From NCBI RefSeq assembly GCF_000828085.3, contig NZ_JXCA02000016.1:836948-900947 (forward strand): 64,000 bases of DNA, in the 5' to 3' direction. Position 1 is the stretch's first letter. Each line of letters starts with the position of its first letter. Shown here piece by piece: positions 18,976 to 28,135 of this stretch. A program made the translations under genes and the position numbers. The notes below the pieces were generated by a model that was not told where the DNA came from, did not search any database, and worked only from the letters and a program-made list of their open reading frames with translations. The DNA is from Scytonema tolypothrichoides VB-61278 (lineage in GTDB: Bacteria > Cyanobacteriota > Cyanobacteriia > Cyanobacteriales > Nostocaceae).

Positions 18976-19122
18976 CCTCACCCCTGCCCTTTACTAACTA
19001 ACGTGTACACACATCTGCCTGAAAACCTCACCCTCGCTTTTTGCTACGCCAAAATCTTTCCCTTTCCTTTCTTTCCCTCTCCGAAATCGCGGAGAGGGAT
19101 GCCCGATAGGGCAGGGTGAGGT
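18976..19122. repeat. Dispersed repeat with GAAATCGC hairpin, copy 1
   Basis: The ends are inverted (ACCTCACCCCTGCCCT near 18977 and AGGGCAGGGTGAGGT near 19108). Inside, TCCCTCTCCG/CGGAGAGGGA form a stem with loop AAATCG, followed by TGCCCGATAG. A second copy with a different but still paired stem is at 30675-30765. No gene is seen here. Confidence 0.65.
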
Positions 19123-19148
19123 AAATACCTATATAAATTCTAAATCCA

Positions 19149-19565
19149 ATGAGTCAACCCATTATCTGGATACACGGAGACTGTCTAAGTCCGCGAAACC
19201 CCGCACTCGAAGAATATCCCGAAGCACCCGCTATCTGGGTTTGGGACGATGCTTTGATAGAAGAATGGCAACTGAGTTTGAAACGCCTTGCCTTTATCTA
19301 CGAATGCTTGCTAGAATTGCCCGTTGTCATTCGCCGTGGCGATGTCGCAAAAGAAGTTTTAGCTTTTGCCAAAGAGCATAATACCAACAAAGTCGTGACA
19401 GCAAACAGTCCTAGTCCCCGGTTTGATGCTATCTGTGATGAAATTGAGCGTTCTGTAGAACTGGAAGTGTTTGAAGTAGAACCGTTTTTTGATTACGACG
19501 GCTATATTGATCTCAAGCGCTTCTCCCGCTACTGGAAAGTGGCAGAAAAGTATGTATTTGATTAG
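19149..19565 (+). CDS. Stand-alone photolyase-like alpha/beta domain protein
   Basis: This 138-residue protein resembles only the N-terminal alpha/beta (antenna-binding Rossmann-like) domain of DNA photolyases: IIWIHGDCLSPRNPAL, APAIWVWDDALI, SLKRLAFIYECLLELPVVI and RRGDVAKEVLAFAKEHN. The FAD-binding helical domain is absent and the following DNA does not encode it. Short proteins of this type occur in other cyanobacteria, so it may be a real family rather than a truncation. Function unknown. It cannot photoreactivate DNA alone. Confidence 0.75.
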   Translation: MSQPIIWIHGDCLSPRNPALEEYPEAPAIWVWDDALIEEWQLSLKRLAFIYECLLELPVVIRRGDVAKEVLAFAKEHNTNKVVTANSPSPRFDAICDEIERSVELEVFEVEPFFDYDGYIDLKRFSRYWKVAEKYVFD

Positions 19566-19748
19566 ACTTGTTAGATAAAATTGGCAATTATTTTTAACAA
19601 GTTCTGGAACCTTTTGAGTTGAGTTCAACAGAACACGACTTGGTATTATTTGAAGCAATCAAGAACTTTTAAATTGAGTGCGAAAGCTTGATTCTTCTTA
19701 GTCAGTATTTTGATTGATCTCAACTTGTAAACCTCACCAATCCCATCT

Positions 19749-19964
19749 TTAATAGATACTCTGCTCAATCGCCACATCTAGAAAGTTGCCCGTATTTTCC
19801 CGTAAAGAAGTATCTACTCCTTTATCCATCAATGCAGTATCGCTCATGACACACATAGAACTTTCATAAAAGTTTTTAGTATGATAAATAACAACAATTG
19901 CCGCGATAGTTATGGATACAGTCGTTAGATATACAAATTTTATATTCAAAGCTTTGGAAAACAT
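19749..19964 (-). CDS. Small single-pass membrane protein, putative
   Basis: This 71-residue ORF has one N-terminal membrane helix (FVYLTTVSITIAAIVVIY) and a polar C-terminal half containing one Cys. An AAAGGA ribosome-binding site sits eight bases before the ATG, which supports translation. No family is recognised. The 340-base region upstream carries a 31-bp near-perfect palindrome (20006-20036) that could be its operator. It might be a chance ORF; moderate confidence. Confidence 0.45.
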   Translation of the reverse strand: MFSKALNIKFVYLTTVSITIAAIVVIYHTKNFYESSMCVMSDTALMDKGVDTSLRENTGNFLDVAIEQSIY

Positions 19965-20005
19965 TAAGAATGTCCTTTGAAGAGAAGAGTGTATATCGGG
20001 GAAAT

Positions 20006-20036
20006 TATGTTTTAGCTAATGTTACATTAGCTGAAA
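20006..20036. promoter_or_regulatory. 31-bp near-perfect palindrome
   Basis: TGTTTTAGCTAATGT and ACATTAGCTGAAACA flank a single central T with one mismatch. It lies 42 bases upstream of the small membrane-protein ATG (leftward) and far from the MATE gene. The near-zero spacer suits a dimeric repressor operator better than an RNA hairpin. The rest of the gap (19965-20304) shows no gene. Confidence 0.45.
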
Positions 20037-20304
20037 CATCGCCTAAGATGAATCGTGCTAAACATACATCATCTTATTAAATGACCCGATTGGATGATTT
20101 TTGAAAAATTTTTAAAATGCGGATATCAGAGCGATATAAGTAACAAACAGCTATTTGTAAAGTAGCTAATCAAATTTCTTGAAGCTAGAGAGAAAAGTCA
20201 TGATTTTGCTATGACTTTAGTCACATTTTCATGAGAAAATTATACTATACGCACAAGCGAAAGCGTTCGACTGAGCGTTCACGCCGAAGTCCTCTGGCTT
20301 ATCC

Positions 20305-21660
20305 CTACAGCTTGGGCAATTGACTAACGGCAGTAGAATGACTTTCAAACATCTCTGGCAACTGGACTCCAAGTACCACCACTCTTATTGCCATAAACGC
20401 TGATGTAGCCAACCATAAAAGATGGTTATTATGAATCGACCATGCCCAAAACGCCACAGGTGCAAATCCCAATAAAGCTGCCGCTAAGGCGGCGTTACGC
20501 AGGGATTGCCCTTTTGTTAATCCTGCAAAATACCCCTCCAGAATCCAAGCAATTGAAAAAAAACTCAAGACGATGAATAACCAAAGTACATAGTGTTTAA
20601 TTGGCTCAATCAGTTCGGCGTGATTGGTTAACAACCCAAATACAGTCTCAGGTAACAAAATGCACGCTCCTGAAGTGGCAACTCCCACCAGCAAACTAGT
20701 GAACAGCGAAATCTGCAATAGAGGGAGTAACTGATCATCAGCGGATTGACCTTTAAAATTTCCGGTTAAAGTCTCTGTAGTGAATCCTATTCCTTCAATC
20801 AAGTACGCGAGCAGAAATACTACCTGTTGGAGCAAAGCATTTTCTGTTAAGACATCTGTTCCAAAAGTGGCACTGAGATTGAAAAAAATTGTCCAAATGG
20901 ACATATAAACTAAAGATCTAACCAATAGGTCACTATTGAGGATAAAAGTAGCTTGAAAAGCCGACCATTCCCAAAACTTCTGGACTGCTGTTCGCAATTC
21001 TTGCCACTGGATAGAGCGAAACGCCAAGAGCATACCTACCAATAACGTCAAATACTCGCTAATCGCATGAGACAGTCCAGCCCCTGTACTTCCCAAATCC
21101 CACCGCATAATCGAGAAATAGGTCAGCACAATATTAGCGGCGTTGCCAACACCGGTTAACAGCAGCACTTTGCCATTTTGTTCCCGTCCCAGAAACCAGC
21201 CAATGATTACAAAATTGAGCAAAACTGCGGGCGCTCCCCAAATCCGGGCGTTAAAATAATCCAGTCCAATAGACTCAACCTCTGGAGAGCCGTTCAATAA
21301 ATTAAACCCTAGCACTCCTATAGGGTACTGCAACACAAAGATGAGAACACCCAGCACTAAAGCTATGAAGCCATTTCGCAGTCCTGCCAGTAATATCGCC
21401 TCTTGGTCGTCCTGTCCGACGGCTTGAGATGTCACTGCGGTAGTTGAGATCCGTAAAAAGAGCAAGTTCTCGTAGATGTAGTTGAAGAGAACTGTAGCTA
21501 AACTAACTCCTGCTAAATGACGGATTTCGGTGAGATGACCTAAGAATGCAATACCGATCAAACCTGCCAAAGGCTCTGTGAGATTGGAAAAAACATTGAC
21601 AACTGTCAGTCTGTAAAAACGACGGAACAGGTCATGGTTCGCTTTTACATAGTCAAACAT
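20305..21660 (-). CDS. MATE-family efflux transporter
   Basis: This 451-residue protein has about 12 hydrophobic segments and the MATE pattern: FSNLTEPLAGLIGIAFLGHL in the first repeat, TTAVTSQAVGQDD in the loop, and a second half-repeat with ENALLQQVVFLLAYLIEGIG. MATE proteins export cationic drugs or metabolites in exchange for sodium or protons across the plasma membrane. Its substrate is unknown; no biosynthetic cluster is adjacent. The start MFDYVKANHDLFRRFYRL is normal for this cyanobacterial subgroup. Confidence 0.9.
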   Translation of the reverse strand: MFDYVKANHDLFRRFYRLTVVNVFSNLTEPLAGLIGIAFLGHLTEIRHLAGVSLATVLFNYIYENLLFLRISTTAVTSQAVGQDDQEAILLAGLRNGFIALVLGVLIFVLQYPIGVLGFNLLNGSPEVESIGLDYFNARIWGAPAVLLNFVIIGWFLGREQNGKVLLLTGVGNAANIVLTYFSIMRWDLGSTGAGLSHAISEYLTLLVGMLLAFRSIQWQELRTAVQKFWEWSAFQATFILNSDLLVRSLVYMSIWTIFFNLSATFGTDVLTENALLQQVVFLLAYLIEGIGFTTETLTGNFKGQSADDQLLPLLQISLFTSLLVGVATSGACILLPETVFGLLTNHAELIEPIKHYVLWLFIVLSFFSIAWILEGYFAGLTKGQSLRNAALAAALLGFAPVAFWAWSIHNNHLLWLATSAFMAIRVVVLGVQLPEMFESHSTAVSQLPKL

Positions 21661-21823
21661 ATAGCAATTCTAAATATTCCTGTAAATTTTCTATGATTTA
21701 CCTGCTTATAAAAGCGAGTACTAAATATTGTTGGGAAAAATATATCAACTGTTATTTGCATTCAACCGTACAATCCGTTAAAAAAAATTATATAACAATG
21801 CGTAAGTCCTAAACCTATGGCAT

Positions 21824-22294
21824 TCAAGGTGTTATTTCGTATGTATTTATCAAAGGCTTCCAGTGATATTCAATATTGGGTTGCCCATTAATTTTATTGA
21901 CTGTCAGCTTACCAGGTTTAAAGCCATGCTTCTCGTAAAAGAGGCAAGCTCGTATATTCTGTTGTAATGTTAGAAGCATCAATCCTTGTGGACAAATCTC
22001 TTTAGCTTTGTTGAGTAGGGCTGAACCAACACCACAATTTTGATATTCCGGATTTACAAAAATCTGTGATAAATACTGTTCTTCTTTTACCACTACGACA
22101 AAGCCTACAATGTGATGTTCAACTTCGGCAACCCAAACTTCTCCTTGTACAGCAAAGTCATTAAGAAAGCGAGATTTCCATGCAGAATATGGCTGTGGGT
22201 GTTGAATATTAGGAAATGTCTGATGCCAAGTTCGATACCAAAGCTGAACAATTTTTTCTAAATCTTTTGGTTCATAGTGTCGAATTCTCACCAT
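21824..22294 (-). CDS. GNAT-family N-acetyltransferase
   Basis: This 156-residue single GNAT domain starts with MVRIRHYEPKDLEKIVQLW. It has the motif A/acetyl-CoA pyrophosphate loop QIFVNPEYQNCGVGSALLNKAKE (the Q/RxxGxG/A variant) and a late FYEKHGFKPG. It transfers acetyl groups from acetyl-CoA to an amine, with an unknown target. It is encoded downstream of lepA on the same strand, 125 bases away across a GC-rich dispersed repeat. Confidence 0.88.
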   Translation of the reverse strand: MVRIRHYEPKDLEKIVQLWYRTWHQTFPNIQHPQPYSAWKSRFLNDFAVQGEVWVAEVEHHIVGFVVVVKEEQYLSQIFVNPEYQNCGVGSALLNKAKEICPQGLMLLTLQQNIRACLFYEKHGFKPGKLTVNKINGQPNIEYHWKPLINTYEITP

Positions 22295-22419
22295 GTTCAG
22301 TCAATATTTTTGTTCTTGTTCCCAAGCAGAGTTTGGGAATGCATAACCGGAGGCAGAGTCTCCCTGAAGGCGTTACCAGGCTAAGCCTAGTAACGAGAAT
22401 CACAGGGAAGGGGATAGAG

Positions 22420-24231
22420 TTACCCCTGATCCAAACGCAGTACCGCCATAAAAGCTTCCTGCGGAACATCCACCGTACCCACAGATTTCATCCGCTTTTT
22501 ACCTTTGGCTTGCTTCTGCAAAAGTTTCTTCTTCCGGCTAATGTCGCCGCCATAGCATTTAGCGAGTACGTCTTTCCGCAATGCCGGAATGTGTTCACTG
22601 GCAATAACTTTACTGCCAATCGATGCTTGAATTGGCACTTTAAATTGATGGCGAGGAATTAACTCTTTGAGTTTTTCTGCCATTGACCGCCCGACGTTGT
22701 ATGCTTTATCTCTGTGGACAATCATCGCTAAAGAATCCACAGGATCGCCATTAATTAAAATATCGAGCTTGACGAGAGGATTTTCTCGATAGCCAATTAG
22801 GTGATATTCCATGCTGGCATATCCCCGAGAACGCGATTTCATTTGATCAAAGAAGTCCGTAACAACTTCTGCTAAGGGCAACTCGTAAGTGAGTGTGGTA
22901 CGTCCTTGAGTGAGATATTTCATGTCTTTGAAGACACCCCGGCGATTTTGCGCCAACTCCATCAAAGTGCCGACGTAAGTTTCCGGCGTAATCATATCCA
23001 CTTGGACGTAGGGTTCTTCAATTTTTTCCCGTTCGTTGGGAGAGGGTAGGTGACTTGGGTTGTCGATGTAAAGTTCTTCGCCTTTGAGAGTGTGCACCTT
23101 GTAAACTACAGAAGGAGCAGTAATGATTAAGTCGAGGTTGTACTCTCGCTCTAAGCGTTCTTGGACAATTTCCATGTGCAACAAGCCTAAGAAGCCACAG
23201 CGGAAACCGAAACCCATCGCGCTAGAAGTTTCTGGTTCAAAGTGCAGCGCTGCATCGTTGAGTCTCAGCTTATCCAAAGCTTCACGCAAGTCTTCAAATT
23301 GGTCAGCATCAATGGGGAACATTCCACAGAACACCATTGGGTTAGCTTCTGTATAACCTGGCAATGCTTCAGCAGCTTTGGCGTTAGATAAAGTCATTGT
23401 ATCTCCCACCCGTGCATCAGCCACAGCTTTGATTGCAGCTGCTAAATAACCGACTTCTCCAGCGTGCAGTTCTTCAACCTGCTTTTGAGTGGGAGAAAGC
23501 ACTCCTAACTCATCAATTTCGTATTCTTTGTCAGAAGCCAATAGGTAAATGCGATCGCCCTTCTTCACTGTGCCATCCATCACCCGGAAATAAACTATCA
23601 CACCCCGGTAACTGTCGTAGTAGCTATCAAAAATCAATGCGCGTAGGCGATCGCTCACCGTATTTCGTGGCGCTGGTATGCGTTCAACAATTGCCTCTAA
23701 AATATCACCAACACCAATTCCCTCTTTGGCAGAGGCGAGAATTGCACCACTACAATCTAAACCGATAATTTCTTCAATTTCCCCGATGACTCGGTCTGGT
23801 TCTGCTCCTGGTAAGTCGATTTTATTTAAAACCGGGATAATTTCCAAGTTATGCTCTAAGGCTAAGTAAACATTTGCCAGAGTTTGAGCTTCTACTCCCT
23901 GGGAAGCATCCACCACCAATAGCGCCCCTTCGCAAGCAGCAAGACTACGAGACACTTCATACGAAAAATCCACATGCCCAGGAGTATCAATCAAGTTCAG
24001 TACATACTCCTGACCATCCTTTGCCTTATAGTTCATTCGGGCAGCTTGCAGCTTAATTGTAATGCCGCGCTCCCGTTCCAAATCCATGTTGTCGAGAAAC
24101 TGTTCTTTCATCTCCCGCTGATCTACAGTGCCTGTCACTTGCAGCAAGCGGTCTGCTAGAGTAGATTTCCCGTGGTCAATGTGAGCAATAATACAAAAAT
24201 TCCGAATACGAGCTGCAGGAACGTCAGTCAT
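22420..24231 (-). CDS. lepA: Elongation factor 4 (LepA), ribosome back-translocase GTPase
   Basis: This 603-residue translational GTPase of standard LepA length has G1 [16 protein letters not shown]2 region [13 protein letters not shown]3 DTPGHVDF and G4 NKIDLP. It also has the LepA-specific C-terminal domain ending [22 protein letters not shown]. LepA binds stalled or mistranslocated ribosomes and assists initiation and assembly; plastids have a homologue. The start [21 protein letters not shown] is conventional. Nothing unusual. Confidence 0.97.
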   Translation of the reverse strand: MTDVPAARIRNFCIIAHIDHGKSTLADRLLQVTGTVDQREMKEQFLDNMDLERERGITIKLQAARMNYKAKDGQEYVLNLIDTPGHVDFSYEVSRSLAACEGALLVVDASQGVEAQTLANVYLALEHNLEIIPVLNKIDLPGAEPDRVIGEIEEIIGLDCSGAILASAKEGIGVGDILEAIVERIPAPRNTVSDRLRALIFDSYYDSYRGVIVYFRVMDGTVKKGDRIYLLASDKEYEIDELGVLSPTQKQVEELHAGEVGYLAAAIKAVADARVGDTMTLSNAKAAEALPGYTEANPMVFCGMFPIDADQFEDLREALDKLRLNDAALHFEPETSSAMGFGFRCGFLGLLHMEIVQERLEREYNLDLIITAPSVVYKVHTLKGEELYIDNPSHLPSPNEREKIEEPYVQVDMITPETYVGTLMELAQNRRGVFKDMKYLTQGRTTLTYELPLAEVVTDFFDQMKSRSRGYASMEYHLIGYRENPLVKLDILINGDPVDSLAMIVHRDKAYNVGRSMAEKLKELIPRHQFKVPIQASIGSKVIASEHIPALRKDVLAKCYGGDISRKKKLLQKQAKGKKRMKSVGTVDVPQEAFMAVLRLDQG

Positions 24232-24727
24232 ATAGTTCTTTGGTTTATCAGCAACAAAGGATAAAACAGCAATATACTTAACGTATTTTAATGCTTTCTG
24301 GGCTAAGACGGTGATATGGAGAGGTGAGGAGATGAGAGTGAGACAAGCAGGAAAGAAGAAATTTTGACTATTGACTAAGGACTAAGGACTATTGACTAAT
24401 GACTACTGACAAATGAATATTGACTTGTAGACTTCTTAATGAAGATATGAAGGTCTATGCATAGTTTATCGTATTTATCAGTTAGAGGCGTACAATAAAC
24501 AACAAGAAGGACAAAATACGGACTTCATGGGCAACGGCTACCCCCAATAGCCCGCTTATCTCGCGGCGAGGGTGTCCTCTTCTCCCTAAGGGGAGGGTGG
24601 AAAGCCGCCCCGCCGCTGAAATTAAAGCCCTATGCCTTAAAGTGGAGGTGCTTTACAGCTGCCCTACTGATGCGAAGAAAGCGACTTTACAAAGCCAAGG
24701 AAAAACAAGTTCAGAGTATATCATCCT
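24232..24727. other. Intergenic region with repeats
   Basis: This stretch holds GACTATTGACTAA-type tandem words (24366-24420) and a GC-rich block at 24530-24625 with GGCGAGGGTG and CTCCCTAAGGGGAGG hairpins. An open frame continues to the next gene (ending 24728) but is not recognisable. The GC-rich block might be an insertion-sequence end; I cannot support that. Confidence 0.4.
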
Positions 24728-24964
24728 ATGAATATGAAAGAAAAAACTACCGATGCGGAACAAAGACTTGCCGATAAGGTAGAGATTGCTATTCGCCTCG
24801 ACTCCGACTTACTAGAACAAATTCACCATCTCACCAATGATCCAAGCAAAGTCATTGAGGTGGCGATCCGGCAGTGGTTGAGGGGTGAAAGCCCAAGAGA
24901 CGATGAACTGACGCGTACACCTGTGCGTAAACCCTTACCATCCCGAGGAGAGTGGAACGATTAA
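24728..24964 (+). CDS. Small ribbon-helix-helix-like protein
   Basis: This 78-residue protein has a central segment EIAIRLDSDLLEQIHHLTND, then PSKVIEVAIRQWLRG. That has the beta-strand plus two-helix pattern of ribbon-helix-helix (CopG/MetJ/Arc) DNA-binding proteins. The C-terminus (LPSRGEWND) is polar and conserved-looking. There is no toxin gene next to it, so an antitoxin role is not supported. It may regulate transcription. The ORF has two possible starts (24728 and 24734). Call based on pattern only. Confidence 0.6.
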   Translation: MNMKEKTTDAEQRLADKVEIAIRLDSDLLEQIHHLTNDPSKVIEVAIRQWLRGESPRDDELTRTPVRKPLPSRGEWND

Positions 24965-25306
24965 ATTCACAAAAAGTTCAAAAATGTAAAAAGTAAGACA
25001 CATATGGAGGATGAAAAAATGTAAAATGTTCGATGCTAAATAGATGCTAAATATAAGCCTCCCCCCAGGCGGCGATTGCAGTCATAGCAACAGACGCGGG
25101 CATGCGTATGGCAGTGAAATATGTATCAGAGAAACAGTATTTCTCAAAATCCTTGCTATATAAGGACTTGAAAATGTGTTTTCTCGCAGAACAATCAAAA
25201 ATTGCCGCTAAGCCTGTGCTAAAGCCATAAAAATTTCTTCCCAACTAAGCCAGCGAATCGTAAAGCTTTTTTACTGGGTTGGCTTCTATGTTATCCAACT
25301 CGGGTC
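24965..25306. other. Intergenic region upstream of the histidine kinase
   Basis: This 340-base gap has no supported gene. A 65-codon minus-strand frame here looks non-coding. Short AAATG/AAAATGTAAAA words cluster around 24985-25025. No promoter is identified. Confidence 0.4.
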
Positions 25307-27064
25307 ATGAGTATTACTGCTAACTCCCAAAGGTCGAACATATTGTCAGAAAATCTAGAAGATATTACCAGTAACACTAATGGCTCATGGGCAAATTTAG
25401 GAGCTGAGTTGGTGTACACGCAAGATAGTACAGGACGCTATCTAAGTTTCTGGTGGCAACACAGCGAATGCCTAGGGTTAAATCCTGTGCAAATTCTTGA
25501 TGATCAAAGCGGGAAAGAATGTGCCTTCACCCCAGTAGATCAGGCTGCATATGTGGAAAAGTTGCAGCAAATTTTGATAAGTTTGATACCCCAAAGGTAT
25601 CAGTGCTGGTTTAGCTACGGTCAGCAGTTGTTCGAGTTGGAGTTGGTGATGAGTCCAATAATACCTTCGTTGGCAAGCACTCCAACAACAGTTTTGGTCA
25701 TGGGACGACTGCTGCAAACAGCACTTAGCAATGAAGTTAACAATTTGACATCTCAAACACCTGTACAGCTAGATTCAGCTACACGTTCACGGCGTCACCA
25801 TAAACTCATAAACCAAATTACCAGAAATATTCGGCGGACATTGGATCTGGATATGATTTGGCAACAAACGGTGGATAGTTTGGGGGAAGCACTGCAATTG
25901 AAACGCTGCATTATTTGTCCCTACCAGTCCCCTAGCACGAAAGTGCAGGTGATAGCAGAGTATCGCCAGCCATCTTTAAACTCTATGCTTGGCTTGGAAA
26001 TAGATATAGCTTCTGAGCCAAGTTTTGCTCACGCATTGGCAACTCTACAACCTATTTTGGCAGAAAACCCACAACATATTGAGTTCGACCAGCAGAAAAT
26101 GTTAGTGGTTGCGACTTCCCATCAAGACCAACCCAATGGATTGATTGCTGTTACTTTGGGCAAGAAATTTTGTGCCGTCAGCACAGAAGAACTTGAAATA
26201 GCAAAAGATGTGGCAGATCAGCTAGGAACAGCGATCGCCCACGCAATTTTATACAAAGAACTGGAAGACGCCCGTCAACAAGCCGAACAAGCCACTCGCC
26301 GCATCAGAGAGTTTCTTGCCAATGTCACCCATGAACTGAGAACACCACTTAACGGTATTATCGGATTTTTGAAGTTGATTTTGGAAGGCATGGCTGATGA
26401 CCCAGAAGAACAAAGACAATTTCTAGAAGAAGCTCATAAATCATCACTGTATCTGCTTGATATTATCAATGACATCTTAGACATTGCCAGAATTGAAGCA
26501 GACAAAATGGAACTGGAATTGCAATCAGTCAAATTAGATGAACTATTCAGTGATGTAGAAGGTTTTATGCGACCTCAAGCAGAGGCGAGAAACCTCAGCG
26601 TTCAAATTAATATGCCTGCTACCTCTGATGAAATTATCGTCTACGGTGATTACCAACGTCTTAAGCAAGTGATGCTGAATCTGGTTAGCAATGCGATCAA
26701 ATTCACTCATGAAGGCGGTATAACTGTGACCACCGATGTCGTTCGCAAAAAAGTGACATTTCAAGACCAACAATTTCCTGGTATGGTGAGAGTCCGCGTG
26801 GCAGACACTGGCATTGGTGTCTCTCTTGACAAACAAGAGAAACTGTTTCAATTATTTAGTCAGGTAGATAGCTCGCGCACTCGTCAATACGGTGGTACAG
26901 GTTTAGGACTAGCAATATCCCAAAAGCTGGTAGAGGCAATGGGAGGTCAGGTTAACTTTTATAGTTTGGGCGAAGGGCTTGGCTCAACAGTAACATTCAC
27001 TGTACCGCTTTATCAACAACCAGTTATGGTTTCGTCCTCAGATAGCGACTCCCAAGAGTTGTAG
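25307..27064 (+). CDS. Sensor histidine kinase (PAS-like, GAF, HisKA, HATPase)
   Basis: This 585-residue cytoplasmic kinase has an N-terminal PAS-like region (about 30-130) and a GAF domain (about 165-310, starting INQITRNIRRTLDLDMIWQQ). The HisKA dimerisation/phosphoacceptor box FLANVTHELRTPLNGIIGF has His342. The HATPase domain shows N-box NLVSNAIKF, G1 VADTGIGV, F-box LFQLFSQ and G2 GGTGLGLAIS. No transmembrane helix is visible, so it probably senses a soluble signal through PAS/GAF. No response regulator is adjacent. It is an orphan kinase of the type common in filamentous cyanobacteria. Confidence 0.93.
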   Translation: MSITANSQRSNILSENLEDITSNTNGSWANLGAELVYTQDSTGRYLSFWWQHSECLGLNPVQILDDQSGKECAFTPVDQAAYVEKLQQILISLIPQRYQCWFSYGQQLFELELVMSPIIPSLASTPTTVLVMGRLLQTALSNEVNNLTSQTPVQLDSATRSRRHHKLINQITRNIRRTLDLDMIWQQTVDSLGEALQLKRCIICPYQSPSTKVQVIAEYRQPSLNSMLGLEIDIASEPSFAHALATLQPILAENPQHIEFDQQKMLVVATSHQDQPNGLIAVTLGKKFCAVSTEELEIAKDVADQLGTAIAHAILYKELEDARQQAEQATRRIREFLANVTHELRTPLNGIIGFLKLILEGMADDPEEQRQFLEEAHKSSLYLLDIINDILDIARIEADKMELELQSVKLDELFSDVEGFMRPQAEARNLSVQINMPATSDEIIVYGDYQRLKQVMLNLVSNAIKFTHEGGITVTTDVVRKKVTFQDQQFPGMVRVRVADTGIGVSLDKQEKLFQLFSQVDSSRTRQYGGTGLGLAISQKLVEAMGGQVNFYSLGEGLGSTVTFTVPLYQQPVMVSSSDSDSQEL

Positions 27065-27160
27065 GGAACAGGGAACAAGGAACAGTGAACAGTGAACAGT
27101 GAACAGGGTTATGAGGAACAAATACTGATAACTGATAACTGATAACTGATAACTGGTTTC
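27065..27160. repeat. Tandem heptamers (GGAACAG, AACAGTG, ATAACTG)
   Basis: Two GGAACAG-like units, three AACAGTG units and four ATAACTG units follow the kinase stop without a gap. This is the same repeat family as at 9145, 27893, 46755 and 49350. Confidence 0.85.
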
Positions 27161-27219
27161 ACTGATTTACCGTGCTCAGTGAATTAAACTGGAGGAGTAG
27201 GTGAAGTCAAAATGGTTTT

Positions 27220-27870
27220 ATGACACATCCAACAACAGCCCGTCAGATATTCCAAACCGCTTACGAAAGTCGTTACACTTGGGATGAAAACTTTCCTGGC
27301 TACAGTGCAGATGTGCAACTAGTTCAAGGAGATGAAGTTCATACAGGTAAGATTCGCATCAACCGCGACTTAAGCGTAGAAGTTACGGGTGTTGCAGATG
27401 AGCAAGTAGAAGAAGGGATTTATACTCAATTGCGAGATATAGTCACCCACCGTAAACGTACAAGTTTTGAGGAGTCTCATGGAAACCACGAGTTTAGCCT
27501 TGGTCAACAAGACCCTGATGGTGCAATAGAAATCTTGGTCAATGGCGACTCTATGGGTTCAAATTATAAAGTCCGGGGCAATGATATTTGTCAGGTTAGT
27601 CGCGTCCTCGGTCGTATGGCTTTTATTATTAATACTCACGAAAATTTAGATACAGGTTCTGGTTACCTTGGAACTCGCTATGATGCGGTTTTTCGTAACT
27701 TGAAAACTAATGAAGTCACTAGCATTCTCAAATTTGAAGATTCTTATGAGAAGATAGACGGTTACTATGTAATGACTAAGCAAGTTGTGCAAGAGTATAA
27801 AGATGGCACTAGCACAACAACTGAGTTCGCTTATTTCAATATTAAATTACTAGAAGCAGCGGTTGTTTAA
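27220..27870 (+). CDS. DUF3386-family protein
   Basis: This 216-residue soluble protein (TARQIFQTAYESRYTWDENF, FPGYSADVQL, THRKRTSFEESHGNHEF) matches the DUF3386 family as I remember it, found in cyanobacteria and plants. No catalytic motif or signal peptide is visible. Text rich in alternating polar/hydrophobic strands suggests a beta fold. Function unknown. The ATG at 27220 is the first reasonable start; GGAGGAG lies rather far upstream (27191-27197). Confidence 0.75.
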   Translation: MTHPTTARQIFQTAYESRYTWDENFPGYSADVQLVQGDEVHTGKIRINRDLSVEVTGVADEQVEEGIYTQLRDIVTHRKRTSFEESHGNHEFSLGQQDPDGAIEILVNGDSMGSNYKVRGNDICQVSRVLGRMAFIINTHENLDTGSGYLGTRYDAVFRNLKTNEVTSILKFEDSYEKIDGYYVMTKQVVQEYKDGTSTTTEFAYFNIKLLEAAVV

Positions 27871-27892
27871 CTAGCTCATACCCAAAAAGCTT

Positions 27893-27966
27893 TAACAGTT
27901 ATCAGTTATCAGTTACCAGTTACCAGTTACCAGTTATCAGTCCCTGTTCACTGTTCCCTGTTCACT
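27893..27966. repeat. Tandem repeats (TTATCAG, TTACCAG, TGTTCAC)
   Basis: AGTTATC and AGTTACC units are followed by CCCTGTTCACTGTTCCCTGT. This is the inverse orientation of the AACAGTG/GGAACAG family. It separates the DUF3386 gene from a possible small RNA. Confidence 0.8.
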
Positions 27967-27967
27967 G

Positions 27968-28080
27968 AATAAAAAATGCCCCAGAGAATTCTCTAGGGCT
28001 TAACCAGGGTGCATCTACCAATACACTCTACTAGAAGGAGGGGTTCTATCCGGAAAGATACTGAGGAAATGCCAAAAAAT
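27968..28080 (-). ncRNA. Candidate small RNA with terminator, minus strand
   Basis: Read leftward, the region ends in an intrinsic-terminator shape: GCCCTAGAGAATTCTCTGGGGC (27977-27998, near-perfect 22-base palindrome) followed by ATTTTTTATT. Upstream of it is a C-rich single-stranded-looking word ACCCCTCCTTCTAG, which resembles anti-Shine-Dalgarno motifs of cyanobacterial small RNAs. No ORF occupies the region, and neither flanking gene is on that strand, so the terminator has no other obvious client. Family not assigned. Confidence 0.35.
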
Positions 28081-28135
28081 TTTTTGGACGAGTTGCTGTA
28101 TGTTGCTATATGGACGAATATACTAACAAGCGTGA

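Noticed and set aside
18922-19119. 65-codon plus frame
   Set aside because: It consists of the dispersed hairpin repeat (CTCACCC, TCGCGGAGAGGG) and has no ribosome-binding site.
24530-24727. Possible insertion-sequence end or TnpB-linked guide RNA relic
   Set aside because: GC-rich hairpins are present, but no transposase fragment or terminal repeat could be identified.
25047-25244. 65-codon minus frame upstream of the histidine kinase
   Set aside because: No ribosome-binding site and no protein-like pattern; probably chance.
27966-28135. Cobalamin riboswitch upstream of cobM
   Set aside because: The conserved GCCACTG-type B12 box is absent and the terminator in this region points to the other strand.
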